From: a virus
Length of the DNA stretch: 23,838 nt
Direction: 5' to 3' (one strand)
IMG/VR virus record: IMGVR_UViG_3300030329_001833
Location: 1 to 23,838 of that record
Shown here: one piece after another, positions 14,549 through 21,119 of the stretch
Position numbering within the stretch: the first letter of the stretch is position 1
Layout: each line of letters opens with the position of its first letter
Translations under genes and position numbers: made by a program
The notes under the pieces: generated by a model
What the model was told of the DNA's origin: nothing
The model's input: only the letters and a program-made list of their open reading frames with translations
Database searches by the model: none

Positions 14549-15718
14549 TTAATAAATATGATATTCCCCTCTATTTGGGTTCTCTAAAATTGAACTTAAA
14601 ATATATCTTGCAGCATCTATGGCGTGGTCTCCACTTGTAGGATTTGGCTTTTGTAAAGTGTTGCCTTGTTTATCTTCTAGCCATATATAGCCTCCTAGTT
14701 CTTTTATTAGGTTCTTGCTTCTTCTTGTTACATATATCTTGTTTTGGTTAATTAGATTAATTCCATAAACTATACTATCCCTACCTTTAGTAACTGGTAA
14801 AACCTTATGTCCGTATGTGTTAAGTTCTGCTATTGATTTAGGTTCTGCACTATCAGCATAGATATAATCATCAATATCATTGTTCTTTAAAAAATTACTA
14901 ATGTCTCTGTTTAGCATTTGTTTTCTATAAAGTATTTCATCAAAAACGTAAGCATCATCCCATTTATATAAAGCTATTAAAGATGAACTGTCTATACTAT
15001 ATCCAAAATCCATTCCATAACCAAGCAACCTTGCCTGTGTTGGTACTTGTTCTATCTCTTGCCAATCAGGAATACATACCCCCTCTAAACTACCTACTTC
15101 GCCAAGCCCATATACTTTCCACCAATTTCTCCAATAAGTTGAATCTTCACCCTTGTCTCTAGCTGATTCAATTTGTTTTATAATAGCCTTATTTAAAGCT
15201 TCATTGTCTTTATAGGTTAATTTAACAAAAGAAGCATCAGGCGTTCCTATTAATTCCTTATGAACCCAAAAGGTGCTTGTAGGGTTATAATCTAAATAGA
15301 TAAATTTATTTGTTCTTACTGATAATTGTTGGTATGATTCAAAGCTTATATTATTTGCTTCGTTTATAAATAAAATATCGCGTCTTGCCCCTCGGAGTTT
15401 GTCAGGTTGGTCAACTGAAAAAAATTCAATGTAACTTCCATTTGTAAAAGTATATTTAGAGTTTGATAAATTAAAAGATTGTGGAAAATAATTATTAGTC
15501 CATTCCATAATTTTGATAAAATCTTTTATTGCACCTCTTTTTAAATGAGGTATTGATTCTGATACTATACTTATTTCGCTTTTAGGATTTTGAACTGCGT
15601 GATTAATTAAAAGAGGAATAATACTAAATGTTTTAGAGGAAGAAGTTCCCCCTTGTACTATTCTTATTCTAGTCGTTAACTTCAGAATTTTCTTCTGTGC
15701 TGTCGTCTTCTGGAACAT
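14549..15718 (-). CDS. terL: Terminase large subunit
   Basis: 389 residues; the DNA packaging motor that pumps DNA through the portal and cuts it. The ATPase part has Walker A GGTSSSKT at residues 23-30 and Walker B DILFINEA at 114-121 with E120 as the likely catalytic glutamate. The RNase H-like nuclease has acidic residues in GYGMDFGYS (D237), YADSAE (D289) and GDHAIDAARY (D364, D368). All motifs are intact and in order. The start at 15718 overlaps the small subunit gene by 50 bases; a later start would come too close to Walker A. The length is slightly short for the family. Confidence 0.95.
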   Translation of the reverse strand: MFQKTTAQKKILKLTTRIRIVQGGTSSSKTFSIIPLLINHAVQNPKSEISIVSESIPHLKRGAIKDFIKIMEWTNNYFPQSFNLSNSKYTFTNGSYIEFFSVDQPDKLRGARRDILFINEANNISFESYQQLSVRTNKFIYLDYNPTSTFWVHKELIGTPDASFVKLTYKDNEALNKAIIKQIESARDKGEDSTYWRNWWKVYGLGEVGSLEGVCIPDWQEIEQVPTQARLLGYGMDFGYSIDSSSLIALYKWDDAYVFDEILYRKQMLNRDISNFLKNNDIDDYIYADSAEPKSIAELNTYGHKVLPVTKGRDSIVYGINLINQNKIYVTRRSKNLIKELGGYIWLEDKQGNTLQKPNPTSGDHAIDAARYILSSILENPNRGEYHIY

Positions 15719-16052
15719 TTAAATCAATTTCTTTAAATATAGGTCTTTCTTGGAAATTCATATCTTGCTCTATACGTTCTACATACCCTCTTTTTTTCCC
15801 TTTTGTTTTTAAATGAAAAATAATTGCAGTAGGGTTTTGTTCCTCTATTAATTTAAAGAGTTTACTTTCTGTAAAATCTAAAGCAACATTATTTATTTCA
15901 TCTACTTTCTTTTTAAAATCTTCATCTTCTTTTAACCAATCATAAAAAGTAGTTCTACCAATTCCAACTTGCCTACAAGCAGTTGTTACTATTCCTAGAT
16001 TTTTTTCTAAAGCTTCTAATATTGCTTTTTTATGCTGTTCGGTTTTGTTCAT
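15669..16052 (-). CDS. terS: Terminase small subunit
   Basis: 127 residues. An N-terminal helix-turn-helix (ACRQVGIGRTTFYDWLKEDE, residues about 25-44) and a central helical region (FTESKLFKLIEEQNPTAIIF) followed by HLKTKGKKRGY match the phBC6A51-like small terminase family. The C-terminus is acidic. Small terminases recognise the packaging site and regulate the large subunit, whose gene follows with a 50-base overlap. The ATG at 16052 shares one base with the stop of the glycosyltransferase gene (TAATG). Confidence 0.85.
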   Translation of the reverse strand: MNKTEQHKKAILEALEKNLGIVTTACRQVGIGRTTFYDWLKEDEDFKKKVDEINNVALDFTESKLFKLIEEQNPTAIIFHLKTKGKKRGYVERIEQDMNFQERPIFKEIDLNVPEDDSTEENSEVND

Positions 16053-16768
16053 TATAAATTTAATTTTATAGTAAATTCATTTGCTTTTCTTTTCACATTT
16101 GAAATCATTGAAGGATATAATTTTATTAATTTTTTAATTACATTTTTTTCCATTTCTATTGTTCTATAGTCTTTACACCCTCCATCTTTTCCCCAATGGT
16201 CATTTTCCCAATGTAAATATCTTATTGCTAAAATTCCTCCTTTTTCTTTTATATGTCGTAAACATATTTCATAATCTTCTTTAACAGGAAAATCTTCATT
16301 AAAATAATATTCTCCATCATTTATAATTCCCATTAAAGATGCTGTTACATAGCTTCTTGTTAAAAAAGGTTTATATGGATATGTACCTCTTGGTGAGCTT
16401 TCGGTCCTTGTTCCCCATATCTTATAATTCATTTGTTGGCAAACATCAAAATATTTTAAAAATTCTTCTATCCAAAATTCTTCTTCTCTTATTTCTATTT
16501 TTTTAGTATTTCTTTTATCTAAATAATTATATCCAACATTTTTAGCATCATCATCTAGCATTACAACCCATTTTTCATCTGAATTTTTTAAAATCCAATT
16601 TCTAGTTTTTGTTATTCCTTTTATTTCTTTAGGCACACAAATTATATTTTTAATTAACCCTTTATATTGGTGGTATTCACTATCAGGAATAAAAAAAGTA
16701 CAATTAGGTAATATTTTATTTGTACTTGTAAGCCCTGCTCTTCCTTTACTCGGTACTGCGATTAACAT
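16052..16768 (-). CDS. TET-associated-type (TAGT/GREB1-like) glycosyltransferase
   Basis: 238 residues with a GT-A glycosyltransferase pattern: AVPSKGRAG at the N-terminus, GITKTRNWIL (51-60), VVMLDDDA with the metal-binding acidic cluster at 72-74, and VKEDYEICLRH (162-171), where an acidic pair may hold the base, followed by HWENDHWG. The GI-TR-WIL and VVMLDDD sequence is typical of TET-associated glycosyltransferases, which Iyer and colleagues linked to glycosylated, hydroxymethylated bases in phage DNA. A GT-A enzyme acting on protein or cell surface cannot be excluded. It overlaps a ParB-like gene by 23 bases and is followed at once by the terminase genes. Confidence 0.7.
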   Translation of the reverse strand: MLIAVPSKGRAGLTSTNKILPNCTFFIPDSEYHQYKGLIKNIICVPKEIKGITKTRNWILKNSDEKWVVMLDDDAKNVGYNYLDKRNTKKIEIREEEFWIEEFLKYFDVCQQMNYKIWGTRTESSPRGTYPYKPFLTRSYVTASLMGIINDGEYYFNEDFPVKEDYEICLRHIKEKGGILAIRYLHWENDHWGKDGGCKDYRTIEMEKNVIKKLIKLYPSMISNVKRKANEFTIKLNL

Positions 16769-17369
16769 TTATTCTTTTTTTAAATTCATTCCAATATAAA
16801 ACTCTTTCTAAACTAACGGAATCAAAATTACTTCCTTTCTTATAACCACCTCGCCTTACCATTTTTAACTTTAAAGTTTCTTTTAATTCCTCCCATTCTA
16901 TTGAATTAGGTTCAGCCATTATCAGTATATATTCTTTTGGTGGTTCTAATTGAACTGATTGTGGCAATTCTATATCTTCATCTTCATTAAGTTTATCAAT
17001 TTTATCATCAATATTAATTTCCATTCCCCAACTTTCTAATTTAACAACATCCCATTCATTAGCTAATACATCCCAATCCCACTCACCATAACCTAAATTA
17101 TCTTTTACTATAAATTCTTTCTTTTGTTCTTCTGTTAATCCTTTTGCAATTTTTATAGGTGCTTGTTCAATTCCTGCTTCTATAATTGCTCTTAATCGCA
17201 TATTGCCACCAAGTACCATCATAGTTTCGTCAACTACAATGGGTCGTAATTCAAGCATTTCCGGAAAGTCTTTAATGCTTTGAACTAATTTCTTAAATTT
17301 TATTTCTTTTATTAATCGTGGATTATCATTGTTCGGTACAATGCTATCAACGGGAACTTTTTTATACAT
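16746..17369 (-). CDS. ParB-like nuclease-domain protein
   Basis: 207 residues. The ParB/sulfiredoxin fold is visible in VPVDSIVPNNDNPR (5-18) and the characteristic VLGGNMRLRAI (52-62, GGNMR motif). The C-terminal part (VRRGGYKKGSNFDSVSLERV, then LYWNEFKK) is an extension common to phage ParB-like proteins. ParB-fold proteins bind or hydrolyse nucleotides such as CTP; phage relatives often accompany DNA modification enzymes. The gene overlaps the glycosyltransferase gene, suggesting a shared pathway. It is preceded by a promoter-like module and starts a transcript that also carries the terminase genes. Confidence 0.8.
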   Translation of the reverse strand: MYKKVPVDSIVPNNDNPRLIKEIKFKKLVQSIKDFPEMLELRPIVVDETMMVLGGNMRLRAIIEAGIEQAPIKIAKGLTEEQKKEFIVKDNLGYGEWDWDVLANEWDVVKLESWGMEINIDDKIDKLNEDEDIELPQSVQLEPPKEYILIMAEPNSIEWEELKETLKLKMVRRGGYKKGSNFDSVSLERVLYWNEFKKRINVNRSTE

Positions 17370-17380
17370 AGTCTTATTAT

Positions 17381-17409
17381 TAACAATAAATTAAACATTG
17401 TTTTGTTAA
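17381..17409 (-). promoter_or_regulatory. Promoter-like module ahead of ParB, glycosyltransferase and terminase genes
   Basis: An exact TTAACAAAA is followed after 6 bases by TTAATTTA and then TTGTTAATAAT before the ATG at 17369. The -7-like box is identical to that of the scaffold module at 4510. The upstream half overlaps the last codons of nothing, since the previous gene stops at 17406 just inside it. Confidence 0.55.
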
Positions 17410-17846
17410 GACTGATTTATTATTGTTTGAGTTTCTTTTTTACAAGCCCTTAATTTTTGCTCTGCTAATCTTAATTTAATAAGTGTTTCCGCAAATCTTT
17501 GTCTGTAATATGTTTGTGGGTAATTATGTCTTTGGCTTTTGTGTAATTCTCTTTTGAGTATATTATTTATTTTGTTGTAGTATTCTATGTATTTACTTCC
17601 AAACGATTTATTTTTTTCTACCCCTAAAAGCACTTCATCAAACAAATGTCTTATGCCGTGTAATACTGTTGCGTGATTTTTCTTTAGTGGTTTAGCTATT
17701 TCAGATAAAGTTAAATTTGTATGCATTCTAGCAAGTTTATAATATACTGCTCTTGAATATACATAATGACTTTCTCTTTTTTGTTTCTTAATATCAATTC
17801 CTGATATTTGATTTACTATTTCTATTATTGTTTCTAAATCTTTCAT
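17406..17846 (-). CDS. DnaA domain IV-like DNA-binding protein
   Basis: 146 residues. Residues 28-70 (SRAVYYKLARMHTNLTLSEI, then AKPLKKNHATVLHGIRHL) follow the pattern of DnaA domain IV, including NHATVLHG at 57-64, the counterpart of the DHTTVLH signature that contacts the DnaA box. No AAA+ ATPase domain is present, so this is a stand-alone DNA-binding module. The C-terminus (residues 95-146) is basic and probably coiled coil. It could bind the phage replication origin, compete with host DnaA or act as a transcription regulator. It begins in an ATGA overlap with a 56-aa gene. Confidence 0.75.
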   Translation of the reverse strand: MKDLETIIEIVNQISGIDIKKQKRESHYVYSRAVYYKLARMHTNLTLSEIAKPLKKNHATVLHGIRHLFDEVLLGVEKNKSFGSKYIEYYNKINNILKRELHKSQRHNYPQTYYRQRFAETLIKLRLAEQKLRACKKETQTIINQS

Positions 17847-18013
17847 TTTATTCCTTTAAGTTCGTTAATTGCTTTTAATATTCCTGCACAAGCTTCATAC
17901 TTTTCTTGTTCTTCAAAATATTTTATTACTTTTTCTAAATCTTTTACTGGCAAACCTTCTTCAATATCTATCATCGCCATCTTATAATATCTATCAACTT
18001 CATCCTTGTCCAT
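17843..18013 (-). CDS. Small hypothetical protein, 56 aa
   Basis: A short frame from the ATG at 18013 to a TGA at 17843 that overlaps the next ATG as ATGA. The protein is acidic and helical (DEVDRYYKMAMIDIEEGLPV, DLEKVIKYFEEQEKYEACAG). No family is recognised. A canonical promoter-like module (TTAAACAAA, 6 bases, TATCTTTG) ends 4 bases before the start, and the coupling to the DnaA-like gene suggests the two are made together. Confidence 0.65.
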   Translation of the reverse strand: MDKDEVDRYYKMAMIDIEEGLPVKDLEKVIKYFEEQEKYEACAGILKAINELKGIK

Positions 18014-18017
18014 TAAA

Positions 18018-18040
18018 CAAAGATAATATTTTTTGTTTAA
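18018..18040 (-). promoter_or_regulatory. Promoter-like module with exact TAnnTTTG box
   Basis: TTAAACAAA is followed after 6 bases by TATCTTTG, an exact Bacteroidota -7 box, and TTTA then the ATG at 18013. The upstream half overlaps the methyltransferase stop codon. The leader would be only a few bases. Confidence 0.6.
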
Positions 18041-18636
18041 AACATTTTAAGTTGAGATTGATGTTGTTTTAATCGTTTTATTGCTGCTTCGTAATATTCT
18101 ATATCTATTTCATATCCTGTTAAGTCATATCCTAAATTATGACAAGCTATTGCTATACTACCTGAACCTAAATGTGTATCTAATATTTTATCACCCTCTT
18201 TAGCGTAATTTATTAATAGCCACTCGTAAAGATGTACAGGTTTTTGTGTTGGATGTATTTTATTTCCTATATCCTTTTGGTAGGCTCTATCGTAAAATTT
18301 AGTTTTTCCTAAAGAACTCCACGCTAATTCTCCTTCTGAAAAATTTCCGTTTTGGTGTTTATACCAAAACACACAAGAATCTGTGTTAGGTAATAGTTCT
18401 AAAAAATAATTAAAACCCCATATTATTTGTTCTTTAGAAACCCTGAAAAGTTCTTTTATATATTTTTTTGTTGGTGGTTTAGATAAAGTTTCATAATTAA
18501 ATTGACTTCTATTAAATCCTGCTTTTAAGCCATCTATTTCTTTTTTATAAGGTGGGTCAACAATAGCAAGGTCAAACTGATTATCTCTAAACCTTGCCAT
18601 TGCAACCATACAGTCTTTATTGTGTAACTTTATCAT
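18037..18636 (-). CDS. Orphan DNA methyltransferase (N6-adenine or N4-cytosine)
   Basis: 199 residues. The catalytic motif IV is AIVDPPY (DPPY at 27-30), followed by HPTQKPVHLYEWLL (from 128) and the AdoMet-binding motif I ILDTHLGSGSIA (151-162). Catalytic motif before the binding motif is the beta-class order. The DPPY signature and HPTQKP fit N6-adenine (CcrM-like) or N4-cytosine enzymes. It would modify phage DNA for protection from host restriction or for regulation. No restriction endonuclease is beside it. The gene starts inside the preceding ParB-like gene, overlapping by 20 bases. Confidence 0.9.
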   Translation of the reverse strand: MIKLHNKDCMVAMARFRDNQFDLAIVDPPYKKEIDGLKAGFNRSQFNYETLSKPPTKKYIKELFRVSKEQIIWGFNYFLELLPNTDSCVFWYKHQNGNFSEGELAWSSLGKTKFYDRAYQKDIGNKIHPTQKPVHLYEWLLINYAKEGDKILDTHLGSGSIAIACHNLGYDLTGYEIDIEYYEAAIKRLKQHQSQLKMF

Positions 18637-19381
18637 TTTGTATTTCCCTGTAAAAATTAATTTGTTTTTTTACTTCGGGTCTTATATACTCAACAGAAGA
18701 AAGTATAGGGTTATCTTGTTCTGCCCAAGTTTCAAGTTGATTAAAAATAAAATTCATTTCTTTTGTATTTCGCTTACAATGTGTGTGAGCAACAGCACAA
18801 ACCCTATTAACTGTAAACGCTTGTATTTTTAAACTACCATATTCTTTTCTTAAATCATAAAATCTTTTTAAAAGGTATTCGCTAAACACTCTGCTTTTTA
18901 TAGATGCTTTACCTTCTTTAAATGCGTCTGTAGACCCTCCGTTAAAATATATGTTAAGTACATTTCCAACCGAAAAAACATCTTTTGTATCTAAATATTT
19001 TTTATAGACATAAGCGTAGTCTTTTCTCGTTTGTGCGTAACTTTCTAAATAATCTAATGCAGTCCATCTTCTATTGTTATTATTGATAGTCATAATAAAC
19101 TTTTGGTATTCATCCTTATTTGTTATGTCTATCCAATCTACAATATATGCAGGTAAATTTTTTATTCCCATTTGCTTTGCACAATCTACTCTGTGATGTC
19201 CTTCTATAAGGTTAGCTTTATGGTCTACAATTATTGGTACTAAAAAACCAAACTCTACCATTTTATTTTTAAAATTATCTCTATGTAATTCTACAATTTT
19301 TCTGTTAATCGTTGCATAGTTTAGTTTGTCAATTTCATAGTATTTTTCAAAAGTTCCTGTTTTAATGTTTAATGTATTCAT
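18617..19381 (-). CDS. Second ParB-like protein, with long unique C-terminus
   Basis: 254 residues. The ParB/sulfiredoxin core is seen in VPIIVDHKANLIEGHHRVDC (48-67, with EGHHR at 60-64) and NLPAYIVDW (75-83). The C-terminal 170 residues are charged and helical and match no domain I know (IKSRVFSEYLLKRFYDLRKE, VNRVCAVAHTHCKRN). It overlaps the methyltransferase gene by 20 bases. ParB-fold proteins are often next to or fused with phage methyltransferases, so a joint role in DNA modification is likely, by association only. The sequence differs clearly from the ParB-like protein at 16746. Confidence 0.75.
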   Translation of the reverse strand: MNTLNIKTGTFEKYYEIDKLNYATINRKIVELHRDNFKNKMVEFGFLVPIIVDHKANLIEGHHRVDCAKQMGIKNLPAYIVDWIDITNKDEYQKFIMTINNNNRRWTALDYLESYAQTRKDYAYVYKKYLDTKDVFSVGNVLNIYFNGGSTDAFKEGKASIKSRVFSEYLLKRFYDLRKEYGSLKIQAFTVNRVCAVAHTHCKRNTKEMNFIFNQLETWAEQDNPILSSVEYIRPEVKKQINFYREIQNDKVTQ

Positions 19382-19429
19382 AATATTAATTTTATATTTT
19401 GCCTACTCTAAAAGGTTTTCAGCTTCCCC

Positions 19430-20197
19430 TTATAATATACCTCTCATTACATATTGGTCTAAATCATTTCCTTCTATAAAAAAGTGTTTATAAAGTCCTA
19501 CTGCTGTTTCAAATTTCTTTTTACCTCTTTCTATAAATTCTTCGCTTGTTTCATATATTGCTATGTCTGTGCTTAATTTGTCTATAACTAAAAAGCTTAC
19601 TCTTGAAGCATTAAATAAATTCATATAAATATATGCTTGTAAGTCATATCCATATTTATCTGCACTATATTTAAAAGTTTCTAATGAACTGGAACTTTTT
19701 AAATCTATAATATGATTTTCTTTTAATATATCTGCCTTTCCCCTAAAAGGTAAATTATTTATCATTTGTATTTCAGGTACTTCAAATTCTGCTCCTTGTA
19801 ATAATTCAAGTGCTGCTTCATTTCTTAATATTGCATCAGATAATCTGTCTATCATTTTTTTATCTTTTTCCAATACAACATTTTCTATTCCATATTTTTT
19901 TACTGCATCTTTATAAATATTTGTTCCAGTTGTTGAAGCGTTTACAATATGTAAAGGTTCTAATTTATGCGGTTCTAATATTGCCCAATGAATAAGTTTA
20001 CCAAGAATTAAAGCAGGTGTTTCTTTTTGACCATACTTTAATATGTTTCTATAAGTTTTTGGACTTTGTAAGATTTGTTTTAATGCACTACTGCTTAAAG
20101 CGTATTGTCCTAGATGACCATAGTAATAAGAATCATCATTCATTTTAGGAATTAATTCTTTTTTATTTAGATTTTCTCCGTTTAATAGTGTAATCAT
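19430..20197 (-). CDS. PD-(D/E)XK exonuclease, RecE/DUF3799-like
   Basis: 255 residues from the ATG at 20197; a frame from TTG at 20248 runs into the structured RNA and is rejected. The nuclease core has LGKLIHWAILEP (H70), RGKADILKEN (D156), HIIDLKSSSS (D165 and K167) and YDLQAYIY (Q187), the PD-(D/E)XK pattern of RecE/exonuclease VIII-like and DUF3799 proteins. Such enzymes resect double-stranded DNA for recombination, usually with a single-strand annealing protein that I do not see in the window. It is translated from the end of a structured leader (20215-20290). Confidence 0.82.
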   Translation of the reverse strand: MITLLNGENLNKKELIPKMNDDSYYYGHLGQYALSSSALKQILQSPKTYRNILKYGQKETPALILGKLIHWAILEPHKLEPLHIVNASTTGTNIYKDAVKKYGIENVVLEKDKKMIDRLSDAILRNEAALELLQGAEFEVPEIQMINNLPFRGKADILKENHIIDLKSSSSLETFKYSADKYGYDLQAYIYMNLFNASRVSFLVIDKLSTDIAIYETSEEFIERGKKKFETAVGLYKHFFIEGNDLDQYVMRGIL

Positions 20198-20214
20198 AAT
20201 AAAGCATCCGTTTA

Positions 20215-20290
20215 TTAAGGGGGCAACAGATATAGTCGAGTACGCCAAGCGAACCCCCTTAAAGGTGGATTAGACCTCTTATATTCGCTT
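20215..20290 (-). ncRNA. Candidate structured leader RNA with H-type pseudoknot
   Basis: On the minus strand AAGCGAA (20290-20284) can pair with TTCGCTT (20253-20247), and TTAAGGGGG (20262-20254) with CCCCCTTAA (20223-20215). The two helices (7 and 9 bp, both perfect) interleave, giving an H-type pseudoknot with adjacent arms that can stack. Inside the first, AGAGGT can pair with ACCTTT through one G-U pair, which favours the minus strand. The region is GC-richer than its surroundings, lies 18 bases before the exonuclease start, has no T-tract and contains no gene of its own. It does not match any riboswitch or ribozyme I can recall. Confidence 0.6.
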
Positions 20291-20300
20291 CACGTAATCA

Positions 20301-20453
20301 TTAATTATATTTTTTAAATCCATATCTTGATTCTAAAATTTGTCTGCATTTATCTCTATGTTTTTTTGAATAAACTTTACTTTTAATTATTTTTCTTAAA
20401 TAATCACTAGAATAAGTTTCAAGTAAAGTATTAAATTCTTTTTTACTCATCAT
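20301..20453 (-). CDS. Small basic protein, 50 aa
   Basis: From the ATG at 20453, sharing ATGA with the preceding stop; a second ATG follows at once. The protein is strongly basic and helical (KKEFNTLLETYSSDYLRKII, KSKVYSKKHRDKCRQILESR). No family is recognised. A nucleic-acid-binding role is possible from charge. It ends directly before the structured RNA region. Confidence 0.6.
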   Translation of the reverse strand: MMSKKEFNTLLETYSSDYLRKIIKSKVYSKKHRDKCRQILESRYGFKKYN

Positions 20454-20788
20454 ACTTCTAAATAAATATTTACTTCGTTTCTAACAAATTCATCCAAAGC
20501 AAAACGAGCAGCATCACGATAATCTTTAAAAGAACAAGTGCCATTTTCAAACATATCAAAGTCTCCTTCTTCTTCTAATATTTTAATAAACTTTTTACAG
20601 TTATATGTATAAATACACATTGTATCAATAGTTTGATGTAAACAATTATCTATTGTTTCGTGGTCTGGCTCTTTATATTCACCATTTTGTATATCGTATA
20701 CAATATCTTCTCTAACTGCATCTAATATATACTCTAATAATTCCCTCTTTGTTGTTATATCTTCTAAAGTAATCTGTTTTGTTTTCAT
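20450..20788 (-). CDS. Hypothetical acidic protein, 112 aa
   Basis: 112 residues, acidic and likely helical (KRELLEYILDAVREDIVYDI, DYRDAARFALDEFVRNEVNI), without membrane segments or known motifs. Its ATG lies 37 bases behind a promoter-like module, so it starts a new transcript. The next small gene overlaps its stop by four bases. Its role cannot be read from the sequence. Confidence 0.65.
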   Translation of the reverse strand: MKTKQITLEDITTKRELLEYILDAVREDIVYDIQNGEYKEPDHETIDNCLHQTIDTMCIYTYNCKKFIKILEEEGDFDMFENGTCSFKDYRDAARFALDEFVRNEVNIYLEV

Positions 20789-20810
20789 ATTCTGTTTTTT
20801 AAATTCAATA

Positions 20811-20834
20811 TAAAGATATTAAAAATTTTGTTAA
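20811..20834 (-). promoter_or_regulatory. Promoter-like module ahead of the exonuclease-region genes
   Basis: An exact TTAACAAAA is followed after 7 bases by TATCTTTA and ATTGAA, 22 bases before the ATG at 20788. It lies in the only gap between the tiny genes on either side. Confidence 0.6.
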
Positions 20835-20842
20835 TAAAAAAA

Positions 20843-21019
20843 TTACCAAGGTGTTATTTTGTATCCAAAAGGATTAAAGATTAAATTTAATATCCAAAAT
20901 ATAAGTATGTAAATAGGTATTTCAATTAAAAGTTGTAACCATAAAGGTTGCTTTAATTTCCATTTTCTAAATTTATTTTTACTTATTTTTTTTAAAAACT
21001 TATTATATATTTTTTTCAT
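20843..21019 (-). CDS. Small membrane protein, 58 aa
   Basis: The first half is very basic (MKKIYNKFLKKISKNKFRKW) and is followed by one hydrophobic helix (LWLQLLIEIPIYILIFWILN). It is too short for a signal peptide plus mature protein, so a membrane-anchored peptide is likely. It overlaps the preceding 38-aa gene by 17 bases. Holin-like or host-membrane-acting peptides have this form, but the early-gene context argues against lysis. No family is recognised. Confidence 0.55.
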   Translation of the reverse strand: MKKIYNKFLKKISKNKFRKWKLKQPLWLQLLIEIPIYILIFWILNLIFNPFGYKITPW

Positions 21020-21119
21020 CCCAAATATTTTCGAAATAATATCCTTCTTCTAGTGTTGTAGTGGTGTACCAACCTCCTTTTATACATTCCCTAAAATAAT
21101 CGTATTCTTCTTCACTCAT
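21003..21119 (-). CDS. Tiny acidic protein, 38 aa
   Basis: ATG at 21119 shares ATGA with the preceding stop codon; the frame ends at 21003. The peptide (MSEEEYDYFRECIKGGWYTT, then LEEGYYFENIWDEKNI) is acidic and rich in aromatic residues. Tight coupling to its neighbours and the protein-like composition support a real gene, but nothing indicates its function. Confidence 0.45.
   Translation of the reverse strand: MSEEEYDYFRECIKGGWYTTTTLEEGYYFENIWDEKNI

Noticed and set aside
19382-19429. Weak hairpin (AAGG/CCTT) after the exonuclease gene
   Set aside because: About 4-5 bp only with a long loop and a short T run; too weak to call a terminator.
20198-20248. TTG-started extension of the exonuclease
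   Set aside because: It reads through the second helix of the structured RNA; the ATG at 20197 fits the known core length better.
20215-20290. tRNA or simple terminator
   Set aside because: No acceptor, anticodon or T-arm arrangement can be drawn, and there is no T-tract after the 9-bp helix.
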